Shown in pieces: positions 43,568 through 54,000 of a stretch of DNA of 64,000 nt (positions are counted from its first letter, which is position 1; every line of letters starts with the position of its first letter). Source of the stretch: Acidobacteriota bacterium (GTDB lineage Bacteria > Acidobacteriota > Holophagae > Acanthopleuribacterales > Acanthopleuribacteraceae); the NCBI GenBank assembly GCA_030066195.1, contig JASJCB010000051.1:1-64000 (forward strand), read 5' to 3'. The notes below the pieces were generated by a model that saw only the letters and a program-made list of their open reading frames with translations, was not told where the DNA came from and searched no databases. Both the position numbers and the translations under genes were made by a program.

Positions 43568-44776
43568 ATGATCTTACTCCTACTCCTGGCTTTTCAAGCG
43601 GACGCCTCGCCGATTTCCATCAGCCGGGATAATCTGCTCCAAGTTGCGACCGATGCCTATGACCGTGGGCCCGGACGCGCTTACAAGGCTCAGATTCATG
43701 GCCTGGAACAAGCCGGGGATCTGGTGGGGGGTCGTTTCGATCAGGTCGGGGTCAGCCTGCTTCCGGAAATCAACCGGCAAAACGGGCAGCGCGGCGAACA
43801 CAACTTCCAGGTGGAAGCCTCCATGTCCCTGGCCGATCTCCCCGAACTGAAAAGGGACCTGCTGCAAAACGAAATCTCGGTTGCGGACCGGGCTTCCTTG
43901 AATGAACGCCTGAAGTTTATGTCAGCGGTGCAACAAGCCTTTGCGGAGGCGGCTTTGGCCGAGGTTCTGGTGCATCACGTTCGCGAGTTGTACAACCAGG
44001 CCGATCGACAGCGGCAGGACCTGGCGGTGCAGGTGGAACGTCAATTGGCGCTTAGATCGGATCTGCTCGCCTGGTCGGCGCTGGCCGGCCGGTACGCCGG
44101 TGAAATCAGGGAAATGGAACATCGTCGTCAAACGGCCCGGGACCAATTGAGCCGACTACTGGGGGCGCGGGTCGAGTTGAATTTGCCCCGAGAATTACCG
44201 GAAGCGCTGGCGGAAAACCCCTTTACGGCTTTATCTCAAAAACCCGAGCTGTTTCCGCAGGTCCTGCTGGCCGCCGATCAGGCGCGGTCGGCGCAAAGCG
44301 AAGCTAGCCTGGCCGCGGGCATGAACGCCCTGGAACTGGCGCCTAATATCAATGTAAGGGACGAACCCAACGGTAGTTGGCTCGGATTGGGTGTCAAGCT
44401 TTCGTTCTCGTTGCGGCCGAAGAAAGACGCGACCTGGCGCAAGCATAAAGCCAGGGCTGAGTCTTTTGAGGCGCGCTCCCGGTGGGAGGCCGCTTCCCAG
44501 GCCGCCGAATTAAAAGCCAGGGCGGCTGCATATGAACGTAATGCGGCCCATGCCGCCTCCTTCAAGAAGGAGGTTCTGACTCCCCTCATCCAACAAGCGG
44601 AACTCTATGAACGCGCACTGGAAGGCGGGCATGTCGAGCGCCGCTTCCAGCTTCAGGTCCAGGCGGACCTGCATGAGGCCGAGCACGAATACCTGGAACT
44701 GATCCACCAATTGTGGACCGATCGATTGGAAGCGGAAATCTACACCTACCTGATACGGACGGAGGGCCGGCCATGA
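43568..44776 (+). CDS. Outer-membrane efflux protein (TolC/CusC type)
   Basis: 402-aa outer-membrane component of a tripartite exporter. A signal peptide (MILLLLLAFQADA) is followed by long amphipathic helices characteristic of OEP repeats, interrupted by short beta segments. The protein is shorter than TolC (about 470 aa) and shows weak OEP motifs, as CzcC-like members do. AAAGGGGG six bases before the ATG at 43568 sets the start. First gene of the efflux operon; its stop overlaps the adaptor ATG by four bases. Its place beside an HME-type RND pump points to metal-ion efflux. Confidence 0.82.
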   Translation: MILLLLLAFQADASPISISRDNLLQVATDAYDRGPGRAYKAQIHGLEQAGDLVGGRFDQVGVSLLPEINRQNGQRGEHNFQVEASMSLADLPELKRDLLQNEISVADRASLNERLKFMSAVQQAFAEAALAEVLVHHVRELYNQADRQRQDLAVQVERQLALRSDLLAWSALAGRYAGEIREMEHRRQTARDQLSRLLGARVELNLPRELPEALAENPFTALSQKPELFPQVLLAADQARSAQSEASLAAGMNALELAPNINVRDEPNGSWLGLGVKLSFSLRPKKDATWRKHKARAESFEARSRWEAASQAAELKARAAAYERNAAHAASFKKEVLTPLIQQAELYERALEGGHVERRFQLQVQADLHEAEHEYLELIHQLWTDRLEAEIYTYLIRTEGRP

Positions 44777-45894
44777 AAGCACCGATGATTTGTTTGTTGA
44801 TCGTTACTCCCTTACTTTACCTGGGTTGCGCCAACCAGGCCTCGGAAGATGTCGTGCGTAATGTGCCTGACCTGGCCGAGCGATTGCGGTACGAAATGGT
44901 GGGTGCAGCGGAAGACCGGGAGTTGATCACGCTACCCGCTCAGGTCCAAGCCGCGCCCTCCTTTAGATTTGACTTATCGCCGCCGGTGGAGGCCCGATTG
45001 ACCGAGGTTCTGGCCCGGGAAGGGCAATGGGTCGATGTGGATACGCCGCTGGCCCGATTGCAGATTCCATCATTGACCGCCTGGCGCGATATTGAAAAAG
45101 CCGCCGCCCAACACCTTAAAGCGGCCGAGAAACAACTGGCCATGGGACAGGAAAAGCTGGCCCTGGGCATGACCACCGGCGACGCGGTACAAGCCCTGGC
45201 CGCCGAGGTAGCCGATGCGCGTTTGGCCCTGGCCCGAATCGAGGCCGATCGCAAGGCCGTCGAGAAATCCGGTCTTCGCAGTGACAGCCGGGCCGAGTTC
45301 ACTTTCACCTGGAACGCCGGCCGGAGCGGTGTCATCGGTGCGGTCAAGGCCAGGGAGGGACAATCCCTGACACCCGGTAAAACCGTGTTTTCACTTGTGG
45401 ATGTAAGCCGTGTGGAGGTGGTGGTGCATCTGCCCGAACGTTTGCTAACCGAAACCGGCGAAAAACCCAAGTTATCGTGGCAACCGGCGGGTCTTCCCAT
45501 GGAGACGGAACCTTTCATCCTTGAGTTCGCCCGTGCCGGGATGACGGTCGACCCCGTTACGCGCACGACCCCCTGGTACTTTGCCGGGACTCCGAGACAA
45601 AAGGGCGACCCCTATTTCCTGCCGGGTCGCAGCGGTCGAGGCGCCCTGCTTGTATCCGCTGAGTCGGACACCCGCTCATTGCCCAAGCAGGCGCTGTGCC
45701 GTTTGGAGGGCCGAGACGGCGTCTTCCTGGAAAGTGCTGACCCGTCGCGTCCGGAATGGGTTCAGGTAGAGGTTCTGGGCCGACGTGGCGAACACGTACT
45801 GGTTCGTTCCTCTCAACTAAAGACCGATTCGCGGGTTGTGGTCCGCGGGGTCTTCCTACTGAAAAGCATCATGCTGCTGAACGAGGAGTCCTAA
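44773..45894 (+). CDS. RND periplasmic adaptor lipoprotein (CusB/CzcB type)
   Basis: 373-aa membrane-fusion protein that bridges pump and outer-membrane channel. A lipoprotein signal with lipobox LYLGC ends at about residue 19. A biotinyl/lipoyl-like half-domain (VEARLTEVLAREGQWVDVDT) is followed by a helical hairpin (about 95-170), a second lipoyl half (GVIGAVKAREGQSLTPG) and a beta-barrel. No Met/His-rich metal tail is present. The ATG overlaps the upstream stop (ATGA), so translation is coupled. The next gene starts at the final base of its stop codon. Confidence 0.85.
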   Translation: MKAPMICLLIVTPLLYLGCANQASEDVVRNVPDLAERLRYEMVGAAEDRELITLPAQVQAAPSFRFDLSPPVEARLTEVLAREGQWVDVDTPLARLQIPSLTAWRDIEKAAAQHLKAAEKQLAMGQEKLALGMTTGDAVQALAAEVADARLALARIEADRKAVEKSGLRSDSRAEFTFTWNAGRSGVIGAVKAREGQSLTPGKTVFSLVDVSRVEVVVHLPERLLTETGEKPKLSWQPAGLPMETEPFILEFARAGMTVDPVTRTTPWYFAGTPRQKGDPYFLPGRSGRGALLVSAESDTRSLPKQALCRLEGRDGVFLESADPSRPEWVQVEVLGRRGEHVLVRSSQLKTDSRVVVRGVFLLKSIMLLNEES

Positions 45895-48800
45895 TGATCT
45901 TGATAGACCACCTGATCGGTTTCAGCGTTCGCAACCGGGGCTTCGTACTGGCGGGCACCCTGGTGTTTGCCCTGCTGGGCGTTCGCGCCTTCATCACTAC
46001 CACCTTCGACGCTTTTCCCGACCTGACCGGGGTTCAAGTCCAGGTTTTGACGACCTCGCCCGGCATGTCCTCCAAGGAAATCGAGATGCTGGTCACGGTT
46101 CCCATCGAACGCGCCATGGGCGGACTGCCCGGATTGGTAACCCTGCGTAGTCGTTCCCGCACCGGTATCTCGGCCATTACTCTTGTCTTCGGCGATAACA
46201 CGGACCCATGGTTGGCGCGTCAGATGGTGAAGGAGCGCCTGGACCAATCCCGCGAGGATATTCCGGAAAGCGCCGGCACGCCGGAGGTGGCCCCGCCGTC
46301 GACCGGCTTGGGCGAAGTCTATCAGTTCACGCTGAGCAGCGGTACCCTGAAACCACGCGAGCTCTACCGCATCTTCCAACGAGATATCGCCCCCCGCCTG
46401 CGCGCCCTGCAAGGCGTGGTCGAGGTCAACGCCTGGGGCGCCGGAGCGCCGCGCCTGGAATTACACCTGGATCCCTACGTCCTGGCCAATCACGGGTTGA
46501 CATTGGAGCATGTCCGCGAACAACTGGGCCTTTCCATGGGCCTGGTCGCCGGCGGCACGCAAACCGAGGGAGCGGAACGCTCGCTTATTCGAGGCGAGTC
46601 CAATCCCGCGTCAGCCGAGGCTTTGGGACGCATCAGCATCGCAACGCCGAACGGTAACCTGGTTCCCCTGGCCGATCTGGGCGTTGCGCGCGACGGCGGC
46701 ACCCCCACGGTTGGTTTCGGTTCGGCCGACGGCGCCGGGGAATGCCTGTTCGTCATGGTTCAGCTGCTCGCCGGGGCCGACGCCCTGTCTACCGTCAGGG
46801 CCATCGAGGCGCGTATCATCGATATCCAATCATCCCTGCCCGAGGGCGTCCAACTGATTGAAGCCTACAATCGTAAGAAACTGGTCGGCGCCAGTTTGAC
46901 CACCGTGGCCAAAAACCTGATCGAGGGCGGTCTGTTGGTGATTGTGGTGTTATTCCTGCTGCTGGGTGATTGGCGCGCGGGCCTGGTGGTCGCCTCGGTG
47001 ATTCCGCTGTCCATGCTGGGCGCCTTTTGCGGCCTGAATATCCTCGGCTTCTCCGGCAACCTGATGAGTCTGGGCGCCATTGATTTCGGCTTGATTGTGG
47101 ACGGCACCATTGTGGTTACCGAGTCCATTGTCGCCCTTGCTCCGGCGGGACGCGGAGCCTTCGGGGAAACCGTCGCCAAACGCGCCCGCTCGGTAGCCGG
47201 GCCCGTGTTCTTTGCCGTCAGCATTCTGTTACTGGTCTATACGCCTATCCTTTTAATGTGGGGCGTCGAGGGCAAACTGTTCCGACCCATGGCCGTCACC
47301 GTGCTGCTGGCCCTGGCTGTTGCCCTGTTTCTCACCTTCACCTATGTTCCCGCCCTGGCTTCCGCCGTCATCCGACCGCGGGGCGAACACCGCTCCTGGC
47401 TGGAGAAAAGGCTGCACCGCCTCTACCAACCCGTGTTGAACTTTGCCATGAAACGACCGGCTTTCAGCGCCTCATTCGCGGTCTGCCTGATCCCGCTCAG
47501 CGTATTACTGCTTTCCGGCATGGGCGTGGAATTCGTACCCCGCCTGGAAGAAGGCGACCTGGTAGTGCAGACCGAACGCCTGCCCGGCGTCTCGCCCGAA
47601 CAGGGTATTCGCGAGAATACTCGTATCGAAGCCATCCTGAAATCGTTTCCCGAGGTCATTCGGGTTGCCTCGCGCACCGGCGCACCCGCCGTGGCAACCG
47701 ATCCCATGGGCCTGGAAGAAACCGATATCCTCGTACAAATGAAGCCCAAGAACCAATGGCAGACTGCCCGTGACCTGGAGGGCATGATCGAGGCCGTTTC
47801 CGCACGCCTGGAGGCCGAGGCGCCCGGAGCGGTATTCGCTTATACCCAACCCATCGAGATGCGTTTCAGCGAAATGCTGGAGGGAATCACCTCCGACGTA
47901 GGCATCAAAATTTTCGGGGACGATTTGGATACTCTTCTCGACTTGTCGCAACAGGTAGCGTCAGTCTTGGAAGGCATCCCGGGCGCGGCCGATGTCGTCA
48001 CACCCGCCCCGGAAGGCGTGCCCGAATGGTCGGTTACCATTGATGAAAATCTGCGCGCCCGGTACGGTATGTCTTCCCAAGAGGTACTGGCTTATATCCA
48101 GGCGGGGAACCAGGGCATTCCGGTCGGCAAGGTCATTCGCGGCCAGTTTCGCGACGACGTGGTTCTGATTTTGGACCGCAAAAATGCCCCCCTGGCCGAT
48201 CTCCCCCTGGTCCTGGCCGACGGCGCCTCGGTTCCACTGAGCGAAATGACCGAAATCATTGCACGGGAAACACCCAATGTCATTCAAAGAGAAACCGGTT
48301 CGCGCCGCATGGTGGTGGAGGCCAACGTGCGTGGCCGTGATCTGGGCGGCTTCGTAACCGAAGCCATGGCGGCCGTCGAGCGCATCGAATTGCCGCCCGG
48401 CTATTGGATCAGTTGGAGCGGCAAGTACCAACAGTTGCGTACGGCGGCCCTGCGTATGGGCATTATCATTCCCATGGTGGTGTTCCTCATCTTGGGCGTT
48501 CTCTACCAGGCCTTCAAGAACTGGCGAGTGGTGCTTCTGATCTTCTTCAACGTGCCCATTGCCGTTTCCGGCGGGCTGTTCCTGCTGTGGCTGCGCGACA
48601 TGCCGCTTTCCATGAGCGCGGTAGTCGGCTTTATCGCGCTGCTGGGGATTGCGGTGATGAACGGAATCGTGCTGCTGGCCAGAGCCAGGGAACTGAATGA
48701 AACTGAAGATAGCTTCGGAGCTGCCTGGAAAAGCGCCTTGGAAAGATTTCGGCCCGTTTTGATGACGGCCGCCGTGGCCGGGATCGGCTTTCTGCCCATG

Positions 48801-48935
48801 GCCCTGGCCCAAGGCGTCGGCGCCGAGGTACAGAAACCGTTGGCCACCGTGGTTATCGGCGGCTTGTTGACAGCAACCCCACTCACCCTTTTGGTCTTAC
48901 CCACGATCTATGCTAGGCTCTTCCGTGGAGGATGA
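45894..48935 (+). CDS. HME-family RND efflux pump (CzcA/CusA type)
   Basis: Inner-membrane proton-driven pump of 1013 aa with 12 helices and two large periplasmic loops. The N-terminus has FPDLTGVQVQVLTTSPGMSS, the usual heavy-metal-efflux signature, and helix 4 carries GAIDFGLIVDGTIVVTE with the proton-relay Asp. The second half has GVEFVPRLEEGDL and the MGIIIPMVVFLILGVLYQAF helix. Homology begins at the ATG at 45894, overlapping the adaptor's TAA; the longer frame from 45756 is spurious. The metal cannot be assigned: no Met-triad typical of CusA is evident by eye, so Zn/Co/Cd-type or other cations remain open. Confidence 0.93.
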   Translation: MILIDHLIGFSVRNRGFVLAGTLVFALLGVRAFITTTFDAFPDLTGVQVQVLTTSPGMSSKEIEMLVTVPIERAMGGLPGLVTLRSRSRTGISAITLVFGDNTDPWLARQMVKERLDQSREDIPESAGTPEVAPPSTGLGEVYQFTLSSGTLKPRELYRIFQRDIAPRLRALQGVVEVNAWGAGAPRLELHLDPYVLANHGLTLEHVREQLGLSMGLVAGGTQTEGAERSLIRGESNPASAEALGRISIATPNGNLVPLADLGVARDGGTPTVGFGSADGAGECLFVMVQLLAGADALSTVRAIEARIIDIQSSLPEGVQLIEAYNRKKLVGASLTTVAKNLIEGGLLVIVVLFLLLGDWRAGLVVASVIPLSMLGAFCGLNILGFSGNLMSLGAIDFGLIVDGTIVVTESIVALAPAGRGAFGETVAKRARSVAGPVFFAVSILLLVYTPILLMWGVEGKLFRPMAVTVLLALAVALFLTFTYVPALASAVIRPRGEHRSWLEKRLHRLYQPVLNFAMKRPAFSASFAVCLIPLSVLLLSGMGVEFVPRLEEGDLVVQTERLPGVSPEQGIRENTRIEAILKSFPEVIRVASRTGAPAVATDPMGLEETDILVQMKPKNQWQTARDLEGMIEAVSARLEAEAPGAVFAYTQPIEMRFSEMLEGITSDVGIKIFGDDLDTLLDLSQQVASVLEGIPGAADVVTPAPEGVPEWSVTIDENLRARYGMSSQEVLAYIQAGNQGIPVGKVIRGQFRDDVVLILDRKNAPLADLPLVLADGASVPLSEMTEIIARETPNVIQRETGSRRMVVEANVRGRDLGGFVTEAMAAVERIELPPGYWISWSGKYQQLRTAALRMGIIIPMVVFLILGVLYQAFKNWRVVLLIFFNVPIAVSGGLFLLWLRDMPLSMSAVVGFIALLGIAVMNGIVLLARARELNETEDSFGAAWKSALERFRPVLMTAAVAGIGFLPMALAQGVGAEVQKPLATVVIGGLLTATPLTLLVLPTIYARLFRGG

Positions 48936-48938
48936 GCC

Positions 48939-49640
48939 GTGAACATATTGGTCGTGGAAGACGACGAGCGCGTCGCCCGCTTCCTGGTCAGGGGACTTAA
49001 GGAAGAGGGCTTTAACGTAGAACTTTGCAGCGACGGGCACACGGCCCTGGAGACCGGCCTGACGCAAACCTACCAGGTCATTTTACTGGATTGGAGTCTT
49101 CCCGATATGGACGGTCTGACAGTCCTGGAACGCTGGCGGGAATTGGGGGTGATTTCCCCGGTCATCATGATCACCGCGCGAACCGGCATCGACAACACTG
49201 TTTTGGGGCTGGATCACGGCGCCGACGATTACATCGAAAAACCCTTCAGCTTCGAGGAATTGCTGGCGCGCATTCGGGCCAACATTCGTCGTCACCAACT
49301 CTCGGGCGGCAAATCAGGGAGCAACCGCACGTTAAAACTGGGTGACGCCCTGCTGGACATGGAGGCCCGCACCATCCAATTGTGTCGGCAGAGCTTCACG
49401 CTCAGTAACCGCGAGTATCACCTGTTGTCCTTTTTGCTGAAAAACCGCGGTGAAGTGGTCAGCCGCAGCCGCATTCTGGATCGCGTGTGGGGCATGTCGC
49501 ACGACCCCACCACCAATGTCGTTGACGTCTATATTCGCTATTTGCGCGACAAACTGGACAGCTCGGAGAACAGGGCTGCCGGGCGTTCCGTCATCGAAAC
49601 CGTTCGCGGCAGGGGATATCGCCTGAAATCGGAGGCATGA
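48939..49640 (+). CDS. OmpR-family response regulator of the efflux operon
   Basis: 233-aa two-component regulator. The receiver domain (1-115) has the acidic pair EDDE, phospho-acceptor D51 in VILLDWSLPDMDG and the switch Lys in EKPFSFEELLARIRA. The C-terminal winged helix (about 130-230) ends with NVVDVYIRYLRDKLD and ETVRGRGYRL. The start is GTG with GGAGG upstream. It follows the pump stop by three bases and the kinase by a similar gap. Copper/silver regulators CusR and PcoR are the nearest type. It likely binds the palindrome at 43492-43507. Confidence 0.93.
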   Translation: MNILVVEDDERVARFLVRGLKEEGFNVELCSDGHTALETGLTQTYQVILLDWSLPDMDGLTVLERWRELGVISPVIMITARTGIDNTVLGLDHGADDYIEKPFSFEELLARIRANIRRHQLSGGKSGSNRTLKLGDALLDMEARTIQLCRQSFTLSNREYHLLSFLLKNRGEVVSRSRILDRVWGMSHDPTTNVVDVYIRYLRDKLDSSENRAAGRSVIETVRGRGYRLKSEA

Positions 49641-49643
49641 GCC

Positions 49644-51038
49644 ATGAAACGCAACTCCCTCCAAACCCAATTGGGCATACGGATCGTCATGGTTGCCGTG
49701 GCCGCCCTTGCCGTTATGGTCGTCATGCTCAGTTTCCTCACCCACGGCCACATGCACCGCCAGACCGACGCCCTGTTACTGCATCTGGCTCATGCGGAAG
49801 CCACCAATATCCTGGATGAAAACAAGGACATTCACGTTCACGGAATGTCCATCCCGCTGCCCAGTTTTACAGGCGGCTTGAGAGAACGCTACGCCATGGC
49901 CTTCGACATGCAAGGCAATATATTGGACCACACCGACAACTTGAAGGTAGGCGATCGGATTCCACAATCCTGGCTGTCCTTTTTAGGCGGCGGCGATCCC
50001 TACTTCTTCAATACCGGGGATCTTCCCGGCCCCCTGTTGCGCATGGTCGTCATCCCCCTGAAGTTTCGGGAGCAGGATGCCTATATCTCGGTGGGTGTGG
50101 CCCATGCCGATTTGGATGCATCCCTGTGGTCGTTTGTTTCCATAGCGGTTCCCGTTGCGCTTCTGGCCGCCGGAATGATCGGCTTTGCCGGGGTCTGGTC
50201 TACCCGGCGAAGAATCAAGGACCTGACGCGCCTGGGCGATGCCTGTCGGCAACTGGAATTGTTCTCCGGCAAAATTTCCGGTGATCGGGACCGACAATCA
50301 CTGACGCTTCCGGAAAAAGCCGCGGAGGAATTCCATGTTCTGGCGAGTACTCTGCGTGAATTGATCAACCGGGTGGAGGGCCTGCTGGAAACCCAAAATC
50401 GATTTGTGGCAGAGGCCGCACACGAATTGCGAACCCCGCTGACCAGTCTCAGGGGCGATTTGGAACTGGCCCTTCGCAGGGAACGCAAGCCCGAGGAATA
50501 CCGTGAATTCATTCAAGAAGCCCTGACCGATGTGGATCGCTTGAAAAGCCTGGCTTTCGACTTATTGGAGGGCGCGCGCGGGAGAGCCGGCCATTTGGAA
50601 TTGACCGGGATTCCGCTGAGAGTGCTGATTGATGAGGCCATGGAGCGACGCTCCAAGTCATTGATTCAGGCGGGGTTGGATGTGTCGATACTGGTTCCCG
50701 ATCACCTGAGGGTATCGGCTAACCGAAGCGGAACCATCCGCATCTTGGAGAACCTGTTGGACAACGCGGTCCGCCACAGCGGGGCAACCAAACTGCGATT
50801 CCTGGCTGAGCAGTTGAGTGAAAAAGTGTGCCTGCTGATCAGCGATGACGGCGTGGGCATAGCGCCCGATCTGGCCGAAAGACTGTTCCACCCGTTTCAG
50901 CGGGGCAATCAGCGAGGGTTTGGTTTGGGTCTGTACATCGCCCATCAATTGATGCGCGCACAAGAAGGCGACATCACGGTCACCAACGGAACCGGAGAGT
51001 TGAAGGGAGCCTGCTGGGAGCTTACCTTTTCTGTTTGA
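49644..51038 (+). CDS. Sensor histidine kinase of the efflux operon
   Basis: 464-aa membrane kinase of the CusS/EnvZ class. Two membrane helices (about 12-34 and 158-180) enclose a periplasmic sensor loop of some 120 residues with His-containing segments (NKDIHVHGMSIPLP) that could bind metal. HAMP follows, then HisKA with phospho-acceptor H260 in AEAAHELRTPLTSL. The ATPase domain has NLLDNAVRHSG, DDGVGIAPDLAERLF and GFGLGLYIAHQL. Last gene of the five-gene efflux operon, and it faces the CHAT gene tail to tail. Confidence 0.92.
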   Translation: MKRNSLQTQLGIRIVMVAVAALAVMVVMLSFLTHGHMHRQTDALLLHLAHAEATNILDENKDIHVHGMSIPLPSFTGGLRERYAMAFDMQGNILDHTDNLKVGDRIPQSWLSFLGGGDPYFFNTGDLPGPLLRMVVIPLKFREQDAYISVGVAHADLDASLWSFVSIAVPVALLAAGMIGFAGVWSTRRRIKDLTRLGDACRQLELFSGKISGDRDRQSLTLPEKAAEEFHVLASTLRELINRVEGLLETQNRFVAEAAHELRTPLTSLRGDLELALRRERKPEEYREFIQEALTDVDRLKSLAFDLLEGARGRAGHLELTGIPLRVLIDEAMERRSKSLIQAGLDVSILVPDHLRVSANRSGTIRILENLLDNAVRHSGATKLRFLAEQLSEKVCLLISDDGVGIAPDLAERLFHPFQRGNQRGFGLGLYIAHQLMRAQEGDITVTNGTGELKGACWELTFSV

Positions 51039-51055
51039 AAACCGCGGCGGTCGGC

Positions 51056-54000
51056 TTATTCCGATTCAATGGGTTCCCAGTTGCCGTGTAGTTGAAAGCC
51101 CGCCCAGTAGAAGGGGTGGGAAAACTTTGAATAAATGCTGTCGTCGCGCTTACTGATCATGTCCATTTTAGCGCTTCGCAAGGCTTGCGCTTTGTTTTGG
51201 CCCTTGTCCATAAAGCCGTAGAATTGTTTCATCAGGTAGGCGGTCGATAAATCGGAGACGCGCCAAAGGGAGGCGACGACAGCTTTGGCGCCGGCGTACT
51301 GGAAGGCTCTCGTCAGGCCCAGCAGGCCGTCCGCGCCGAAATCTTTGCCCAGCCCGCTTTCACAAGATGCCAGTACGACCAGCTCCGCGTCCAGGGAATA
51401 GTTATCCATGATTTCCCAGGCATGCAGGTAGCCTTTTTCCTCTTCGGAGTCGCTGAGCGCAAGGGCTGAGTTCAATGGATATTCTTCATCGTAAAAACCG
51501 TGGCAGGAGAAGTGAATGACCGCAGTGTTTTCGTCCAGCAATTCTTCAGCCCGGCTTTCACTGGCCTGGCTGCCGGTCAATACACGCGCCTGGCTGTTAT
51601 GACGGCCGATGTACTCAACCTCTTCCAGGCTGTGTACCAGGGAACCGAAGTTTTTGGAAGATGAGCGGTACATGGTGGGCGAATCGGACGTGAGGATAAC
51701 CGGTGCTGATGCTTCTTCTTCCGGTTCCGTAATTGGTTTGGTTTCATAGGTGGGATCGCCGAAGGCATACCAGCTCTTGTCGACCTCAGGCTTGGGTTCC
51801 TCGCCGTCTTCTTTGTCGCGAAGATTGCGGTTGTCCAGGTAATCGTAGACACTGCCGGAGTTCAGAACCGCAATGGGTTTCTGTTCGATCAGATACTGCC
51901 GGCCATTTTGCAGGGCACTGAAGGGCAGGATACGCAGGGGACCGTCCGGTACGATGAGAATCCGGTCATATTGAGCAATCTGTGCGGCAACCGGTTCGAT
52001 CAGCGCCTTGTACAGGTCGCGACTCTTGCCGGTCATCATCACTTCCGCCGTGCGGTTATCCGGTTTCATCAGGAAACGGCGGAAGTCCATGACCATTTGC
52101 CGCAGCTTTTCACCCGGCTGATTACCCAGCTTCAATCTGACGGCCCGCGGCGCTTCTTTGTTGGACAAGGTAAACAGCAAAACATGCTCGTCTTGCACCA
52201 GGTAGGACAACATCAACGACCCGGGTTTCAAGTTGCGGCGAATCTGGTCATGCGTCAACGGTTCGGGGGTTTCACAGGCCACCGGTCGATCGATGCTCTG
52301 CTTCACCTGATCGTAGAGATCCGCTCGTTCGGTACGCAGGTGACGGAGGTTGTCCAGGTAGCGTTTACGGTTCCGGTCATCATCGGCCAGGTGGTCCAAC
52401 TCTTCTTGTAGGCGTTCGGTGCTTCTTTGTACTTCATCCAGCTGTTTCTGCAAATCGGCAGGAATGTCGGTATGGTGCATCAGATCGCGCTCGCCCAACA
52501 TGTCCAGGAACACACGAGCATGATAATTTTCCAGGATATCGAACGCTTCTTCCGGTCGGTCCATTTCAATCAGCAGGTCGATCTGCTCGGCATAGAGCTT
52601 GCGGTACTTGCCGCTGTAATTGGCGCGTACATCCTCGGCCGCCACGAAACGAGCCAGGCGGTCTTCGATCAACTCGCGACCCTGGTCGAAATAAAGCAGG
52701 CTCTTCTCGGGTTTCTCCAACTCTCGCCAGGCCCGGCCGACGCCGAAAAGCATGTTTGCCAGCATCAGGTTATCCGGGGCTCGGTCCTGCAAGATCTCAA
52801 CAGCCTTCAGGAAATATTCGCTCGCCTTGTGGGGACGGTGATTCTTCAACTGAATGTAGGCCAGGTTGCCCAAAAGTTTCGCCAGGAGCAGATTCTCCGG
52901 CTCTTTTTCCTGAAGTAGTTTGATTGCCCGTTCGATGTATTTGATCGCTGCTTTCTGATCTTGGGATTTCCAAGCAACCGCGCCCAGCCCGTTCAGCGCA
53001 CCGAAATGACCCGTTCCTTCAGGAGCCAGTTTCAATCTCAGTTCCAATTCCCTGGTGAAGTAATCCTTGCTGCGGCGGTAGTTGCCCTGGAAGAAGTTGA
53101 GTCGGCCGACCTGGTTCAGGGTTTCGGCAAACAGCAGCGATTCCTTATACTCTTGCTTACCCATTTTATAGGCGCGCATCAGGTGGGTTTCGGCTGTTTC
53201 AAGATCGTTGACGGCTTGAGCCAGCGTACCTAGATTGGTCAACGAAAACACCAGGTGAGGTGACTTGCCGTTCAATTCTTCGGCGGCGGCAACAGCTTTG
53301 TGGAGATAAATCTCCGCCTTGGAGAGGTTGCCGGATAAGCGGGAATATTTGCCCATCAAAGTCAGGCGAATGGTGTGGGAGTAAGGTTGGGTACCGCCTC
53401 CTATCTCGGCGGCTTTTTCCAAAGCGGTCAGAGCGCGTCTGTACTCGTGGACATTGCCGTAGAGATGCGCTTTTTGTTCGAAAAGTCGGGCTGTAAAGGA
53501 GGGCCTGTTCAGGGAAGATACCGTGTTGAGCGCCCTTGCGAAGGACACTTCCATATCATCCCAACGCCCCTCCCGGGCTTGAGCGGTCATGGTTCTCTCG
53601 AAAAACCAACTGACCAGATTGGGGTCGGCCTCATACCGCTCCAGCTTGAGGGCGTGTTCGGACAGCAGGGCGATGCCTTCCTCCGGCGTTTCGACTTCAA
53701 AGGCCTCTTCCGCGCGCCGGTAAGCCGTCAGGTCCGCATTGGAAAGGTGAGGGCGCAAGCGTACGCCCATGCGGAACCCGTCGATTTCGATGGAATTGAT
53801 ACGACCGTCACGTACATAAGTCAGGCGAACCTGGCCCCTGGGCAAGACTTCCCGGGCAAAATCGATGGCGTCCTGCATGTTGCGGAATTCGCCTTTTTCT
53901 TCCGTGCCGCGAAGGTGCCACCTGTGAAGGATGTCACCCTCACGCATGCCCGCGTTTGCTGCGGGTCGTCCGGGATGGACATGGTCTAACACCGGCCCGC